Position numbers and translations under genes: made by a program. Source: Mucilaginibacter sp. (GTDB taxonomy: Bacteria; Bacteroidota; Bacteroidia; Sphingobacteriales; Sphingobacteriaceae). Taken from it: a DNA stretch of 8,927 nt. The stretch lies in the NCBI GenBank assembly GCA_025934475.1, contig JAICXZ010000075.1:1-8927 (forward strand), given 5' to 3'. Shown in pieces: positions 6,178 through 8,927 of the stretch. Positions within the stretch are counted from its first letter, which is position 1. Every line of letters starts with the position of its first letter. Below the pieces are notes generated by a model. That model was not told the origin of the DNA. It saw only the letters and a list, made by a program, of their open reading frames with translations, and made no database searches.

Positions 6178-6972
6178 TTACTTTGCAGGTTCGTACCCAT
6201 CAGGAATACTAAATGGATATTCGAGCGGTTTGTCCAGATCAACCCTGTTGTAATGCAGGCTGATTTTTATTTTTTTAATACCCTCCACGGAATTAATATC
6301 GATCTGCGACGGGATAGTTTTATCGAGCACCGGCATCGGTTGGGCATTATTTACCTGCATGGATTGCGCAAGGGCCTGATTAGACAAATCAGTCTCTTTA
6401 ACCTTCATATTGGTGCCGAGCATCATATTGTACACCAACTCATCCAAAGCACCGTTCAGATTGATATTAGCGGTATCGGTTTTCATTTGCAGATTTTCGT
6501 TTAGCAATTGCGGTATCGCGTTGCCAACCAAAAGCGCTTCAACAGAGCTGTAGTCCAGCTTATCACTGGCATACCTGTAGATGTAACTGAACGGTTTCCG
6601 AACATAAAGTCCTTGTAATTTATTTACAGCCAGTATGCTATCGGGCGTGATGAGCGCACGGGCAACCTCGATGCCCGCTATAGCCGTAACAGAAACCCAT
6701 ATTTTTTGCCCTTTGCTAATACGAATATTCAGCGATACGTTATTGCTGCTGTTATTGATGGTTAATTGAGCTTTAGCTTTCCCTGAAAAAGTAGTGAAAT
6801 TGAGCTGTTGTGCTCTGATAGCGACTAATTTATCTTTCGAAATCATCAGTGGTTTAACTGCGGCGACCGAATCTGACTGCTTCTGAACCGAAACCAGCTT
6901 CTTTGCTTTACAGCCGACGATGGTTAATACCCCAATTATAACGAGCAGCCTATTCAACATATTTCTTCTCAT
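6178..6972 (-). CDS. DUF4292 family lipoprotein (LolA/LolB-like fold family)
   Basis: A lipoprotein probably tethered to an envelope membrane. DUF4292 proteins are found in Bacteroidota and are thought to resemble LolA/LolB-type lipid-binding folds; the exact role is not established here. The signal is MRRNMLNRLLVIIGVLTIVG then Cys20, a good lipobox (IVGC). The body has family-like blocks FSGKAKAQLTIN, ISKGQKIWVSVTAIAGIEVA and ARALITPDSI, and near the C-terminus IKISLHYNRVDLDKPLEYPF. I chose the ATG at 6972 because MRRN supplies a positive n-region. ATG 6960 (signal MLNRLLV) is equally possible, while the start at 7008 would place 12 odd residues before the signal. The gene overlaps the end of the TPR gene by 11-23 nt, so translation is likely coupled. 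The EnvC-like gene follows after 18 nt. Confidence 0.88.
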   Translation of the reverse strand: MRRNMLNRLLVIIGVLTIVGCKAKKLVSVQKQSDSVAAVKPLMISKDKLVAIRAQQLNFTTFSGKAKAQLTINNSSNNVSLNIRISKGQKIWVSVTAIAGIEVARALITPDSILAVNKLQGLYVRKPFSYIYRYASDKLDYSSVEALLVGNAIPQLLNENLQMKTDTANINLNGALDELVYNMMLGTNMKVKETDLSNQALAQSMQVNNAQPMPVLDKTIPSQIDINSVEGIKKIKISLHYNRVDLDKPLEYPFSIPDGYEPAK

Positions 6973-8161
6973 TGATCTTTCGTTCCAAAACCGGTGAGGT
7001 GCCTCCATATTCTTTTGCTTTTTTCCAGCTGTCTACCGCACCGTTGGTATCGCCGAGGTTGTACAAAATATCACCATAATGCTCGGCCTGCACCGCGCTG
7101 TGGTCCTTATCATGCGATAAAGCCTTCTCCATCCAAACGCGCGCATCGGCATATTTCTTTTGTTTGAATAATATCCAGGCGTAAGTATCTTCAAACGATG
7201 CGGTGTTTGGCTGAATTTCGTTCGAATGCTTTGACATCGAAGCCGCTTTGTCCAGGTCAGCTCCTTTTACCGACAGATAATACGCATAGTTATTGAGCGT
7301 GTACGCATTATCCGGATTATAGCTCAGCGATTTATTGTAAGCGTCAAATGCTTTTATATCGTTGCCTGTAGAATGATAGCAATCACCAAGAGACGAATAC
7401 CCCTGGCTCAAAAGTTCTTTGTCCTGGCTTTCGAGTGAGGTTGCGTTCTGAATGTAACTCAGGGCCTTTTTAAAATCCTTTTTTTGCTCATAAGCCACAC
7501 CAACCAAATAGTTGAGCCATGCCTGGTTTGGGAAGAGCGACAGGGCATCTTCACCGTCTTTTACAGCATTATCTATCTCGTTGTTACCAAGTTCAAGTCG
7601 AATCAGTTGTTCATGCACCTCATATACCTGCCCGTTTAACTCTATCGACTTCCGGTAATTATCTTTTGCTTCTTTATATTTCTCGCTCTGGACCAGCATA
7701 TCGCCATACAAGGCATAGCTTCGTGAATCATCCGGGTGTGAAACGGTTAACAGGCGACTCAATTCAAGTGCGCTGGCTTTAGCATTCGGATCGGGGAACT
7801 TAGGCACATAACCAAGTACAATCTTTACCTCCTGCTCTATATCCATGTCAGGCAGGTTAAAAGCGGCGATCAACTCGTTATAACTGCTCTCGTAGTCTTT
7901 TTTATCGCGGTAGATGTCGGCCAGTGCCAAATGAACTCTCCCGTTTTTGGGATCGATCTTTTCGGCAGTTTTCAAAACCTTCAGCGCCTTATCCTGGAAA
8001 TTATTTGAATTATATATCTCGCCCAAAAGCAGATAGTAGCGCATTTGGGACGGGTTAGCGTCTATCAGTGCCTGGATATCATTGGCAGCTTTATCAACCT
8101 TACCTTCCTTTAAATAAATAGCTTCCTTTTTTGCGAGGAGCTCATCGCTGGGGCCGGTCAT
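6950..8161 (-). CDS. Exported TPR protein, C-terminal part (downstream of an in-frame TAG)
   Basis: This is the larger piece of one TPR gene that spans 6950-8689 in a single frame. It holds 403 residues of helical repeats, e.g. YLLLGEIYNSNNFQDKALKV, HLALADIYRDKKDYESSYNE, YALYGDMLVQSEKYKEAKDN, NNYAYYLSVKGADLDKAAS and YGDILYNLGDTNGAVDSWKK, with the usual small-residue positions. TPR arrays bind partner proteins; the partner here is unknown. The frame is open back to the TAG at 8192-8194, and the ten codons between that TAG and the ATG at 8161 (A L A T Y D K L E K) complete a TPR helix, so the ATG is an internal Met rather than a natural start. If it did start here by reinitiation, the product would lack a signal peptide. 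The gene ends in TAG at KKYVE, overlapping the DUF4292 start. Confidence 0.85.
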   Translation of the reverse strand: MTGPSDELLAKKEAIYLKEGKVDKAANDIQALIDANPSQMRYYLLLGEIYNSNNFQDKALKVLKTAEKIDPKNGRVHLALADIYRDKKDYESSYNELIAAFNLPDMDIEQEVKIVLGYVPKFPDPNAKASALELSRLLTVSHPDDSRSYALYGDMLVQSEKYKEAKDNYRKSIELNGQVYEVHEQLIRLELGNNEIDNAVKDGEDALSLFPNQAWLNYLVGVAYEQKKDFKKALSYIQNATSLESQDKELLSQGYSSLGDCYHSTGNDIKAFDAYNKSLSYNPDNAYTLNNYAYYLSVKGADLDKAASMSKHSNEIQPNTASFEDTYAWILFKQKKYADARVWMEKALSHDKDHSAVQAEHYGDILYNLGDTNGAVDSWKKAKEYGGTSPVLERKINEKKYVE

Positions 8162-8191
8162 TTTTTCCAGCTTATCATATGTGGCTAACGC

Positions 8192-8194
8192 CTA
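8192..8194 (-). other. In-frame TAG at codon 166 of the TPR gene
   Basis: The context is K R Y D TAG A L A T Y D K L E K. Both flanks share one frame, and joining them restores a canonical TPR helix pair. At this repeat position Glu, Lys or Gln is usual, so one base change (GAG, AAG or CAG to TAG) would explain it. Confidence 0.92.
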
Positions 8195-8689
8195 ATCGTA
8201 TCGCTTTTCAAGGAAATAAACATTGGCCTGATCGTAATAATAATCCGGCTTATCCGGGTCGATCCGGCTGAGCTCATTGAATACATTTTCAAGCTTTTGC
8301 AGATCGTTGGTTTTCTCGTAGCAATCCGCCAGCGCTACCCAATACCATTCGTTATCGGGTTTAACGGTCACCGCCCGCTCCAGCAGCTCCTGAGCCGATG
8401 GGTAATCGTTCTGAACTTTTTTCAGTGTTGCCAGCTCATACATCGAAGCGTCGTTCTGCGGATCGACCTGCAACACCTGGTTGAACATTTCGGTTGCGAG
8501 GGTGAAATTTTCGATGGTTTTTTCGCGCAATGCCGAAAAGAAAAGTTGCTTTACGGTAAGGCTGTCGGCCTGCGTCATTGGCCTGCCAACTACCATAACT
8601 ATCTTATTGCCCTTGCTTTGATGGCTTTGAGCCAAAACGCAAAAAGGCATTAATAAAATCGCCGAAAAAACAACCCGCAACTGCTTCAT
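8192..8689 (-). CDS. Exported TPR protein, N-terminal part ending at an in-frame TAG
   Basis: This is the first 165 residues of the TPR gene that continues at 6950-8161. It has a signal peptide ([21 protein letters not shown], cleavage probably after CVLA), a Gly-rich strand (KIVMVVGRPM), then TPR repeats starting near residue 47: ATEMFNQVLQVDPQNDASMY, AQELLERAVTVKPDNEWYWV, then KLENVFNELSRIDPDKPDYY. The piece stops at FLEKRYD in the middle of a repeat, at the position just before the conserved Ala of helix B. Its ATG overlaps the dut stop codon by one base (TAATG), a clear sign of coupled translation. Without readthrough the product would be an exported TPR fragment with about three repeats. 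Confidence 0.85.
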   Translation of the reverse strand: MKQLRVVFSAILLMPFCVLAQSHQSKGNKIVMVVGRPMTQADSLTVKQLFFSALREKTIENFTLATEMFNQVLQVDPQNDASMYELATLKKVQNDYPSAQELLERAVTVKPDNEWYWVALADCYEKTNDLQKLENVFNELSRIDPDKPDYYYDQANVYFLEKRYD

Positions 8690-8927
8690 TATCCTACTCC
8701 TGTATGTCCATAACCACCTGCTCCGCGCGATGTTTCAGTTAATATTTCGACCTCTTCCCAGTTCACTCTTTCGTGTCTTGCAACAATCATTTGTGCAATA
8801 CGGTCGCCTGTATTAATTTCAAAAGGTTCCTGCGAAAAATTGATCAGCAGCACTTTGATCTCTCCCCGGTAATCGGCATCGATGGTACCGGGCGAATTTA
8901 CGATCCCGATGCCGTGCTTGAACGCCA
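8689..8927 (-). CDS. dut: dUTP diphosphatase (dUTPase), C-terminal 78 residues; 5' end beyond the window
   Basis: The enzyme hydrolyses dUTP to dUMP and diphosphate, keeping uracil out of DNA and supplying the thymidylate pathway. The visible part carries motif III ([11 protein letters not shown], with the probable catalytic Asp), motif IV (GDRIAQMIV) and the glycine-rich C-terminal motif V ([13 protein letters not shown]) that closes over the nucleotide in the trimer. Trimeric dUTPases have about 145 residues, so roughly the first half is missing off the right edge. The TAA stop overlaps the ATG of the TPR gene by one base. A housekeeping nucleotide gene thus heads, or lies inside, the envelope operon. 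Confidence 0.95.
   Translation of the reverse strand, partial: AFKHGIGIVNSPGTIDADYRGEIKVLLINFSQEPFEINTGDRIAQMIVARHERVNWEEVEILTETSRGAGGYGHTGVG

Noticed and set aside
4867..6952. Full reassignment of TAG to an amino acid
   Set aside because: TAG ends the EnvC-like gene right after NPKLWLQPE and the TPR gene at KKYVE, both at natural family ends. Readthrough would add only 6 and 13 meaningless codons before the next stop.

Overview
The window looks like a chromosomal segment of a Bacteroidota bacterium, most likely of the Sphingobacteriaceae (Pedobacter/Mucilaginibacter type). The grounds are the gene families present (a DUF4292 lipoprotein, a Bacteroidota-type degenerate LytM/EnvC protein, a MaeB-type malic enzyme, paired TatA-like proteins) and two perfect matches to the Bacteroidota -7 promoter motif TAnnTTTG. 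The genus is inferred from memory of these families, not from a search. Every gene I can support lies on the minus strand, so transcription runs from high to low coordinates. I see no mobile element, CRISPR array, tRNA or rRNA.

Layout in the direction of transcription. (1) 8927-6178 into 4867: the 3' part of dut, an exported TPR protein gene overlapping dut by 1 nt, a DUF4292 lipoprotein gene overlapping the TPR gene's end, and an EnvC-like coiled-coil/LytM protein 18 nt further on. This reads as one operon. (2) 4858-4061: a good promoter, two tatA-like genes and a strong intrinsic terminator. (3) 4049-1389: gatA, whose start codon lies just 11 nt past that terminator, then a MltD-like lytic transglycosylase gene and a second intrinsic terminator. 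(4) 1388-1191: a non-coding spacer with a palindromic repeat-like element, a hairpin and a -7 motif. (5) 1190-1: the N-terminal half of a MaeB-type malic enzyme gene that runs off the left edge.

The genes mix housekeeping metabolism (dUTP hydrolysis, malate decarboxylation, tRNA amidation) with cell-envelope work. The envelope genes are a lipoprotein of a LolB-like family, a probable amidase activator, a lytic transglycosylase and Tat translocase subunits.

The most striking feature is that two genes, the TPR gene (codon 166) and the lytic transglycosylase gene (codon 51), are each broken by one in-frame TAG with no frameshift. In both cases the reading frame on either side is otherwise intact and family-like. 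TAG also ends at least two genes here at the expected family end, so a wholesale code change is unlikely. Nonsense mutation, sequence error or a suppressed amber codon remain possible.
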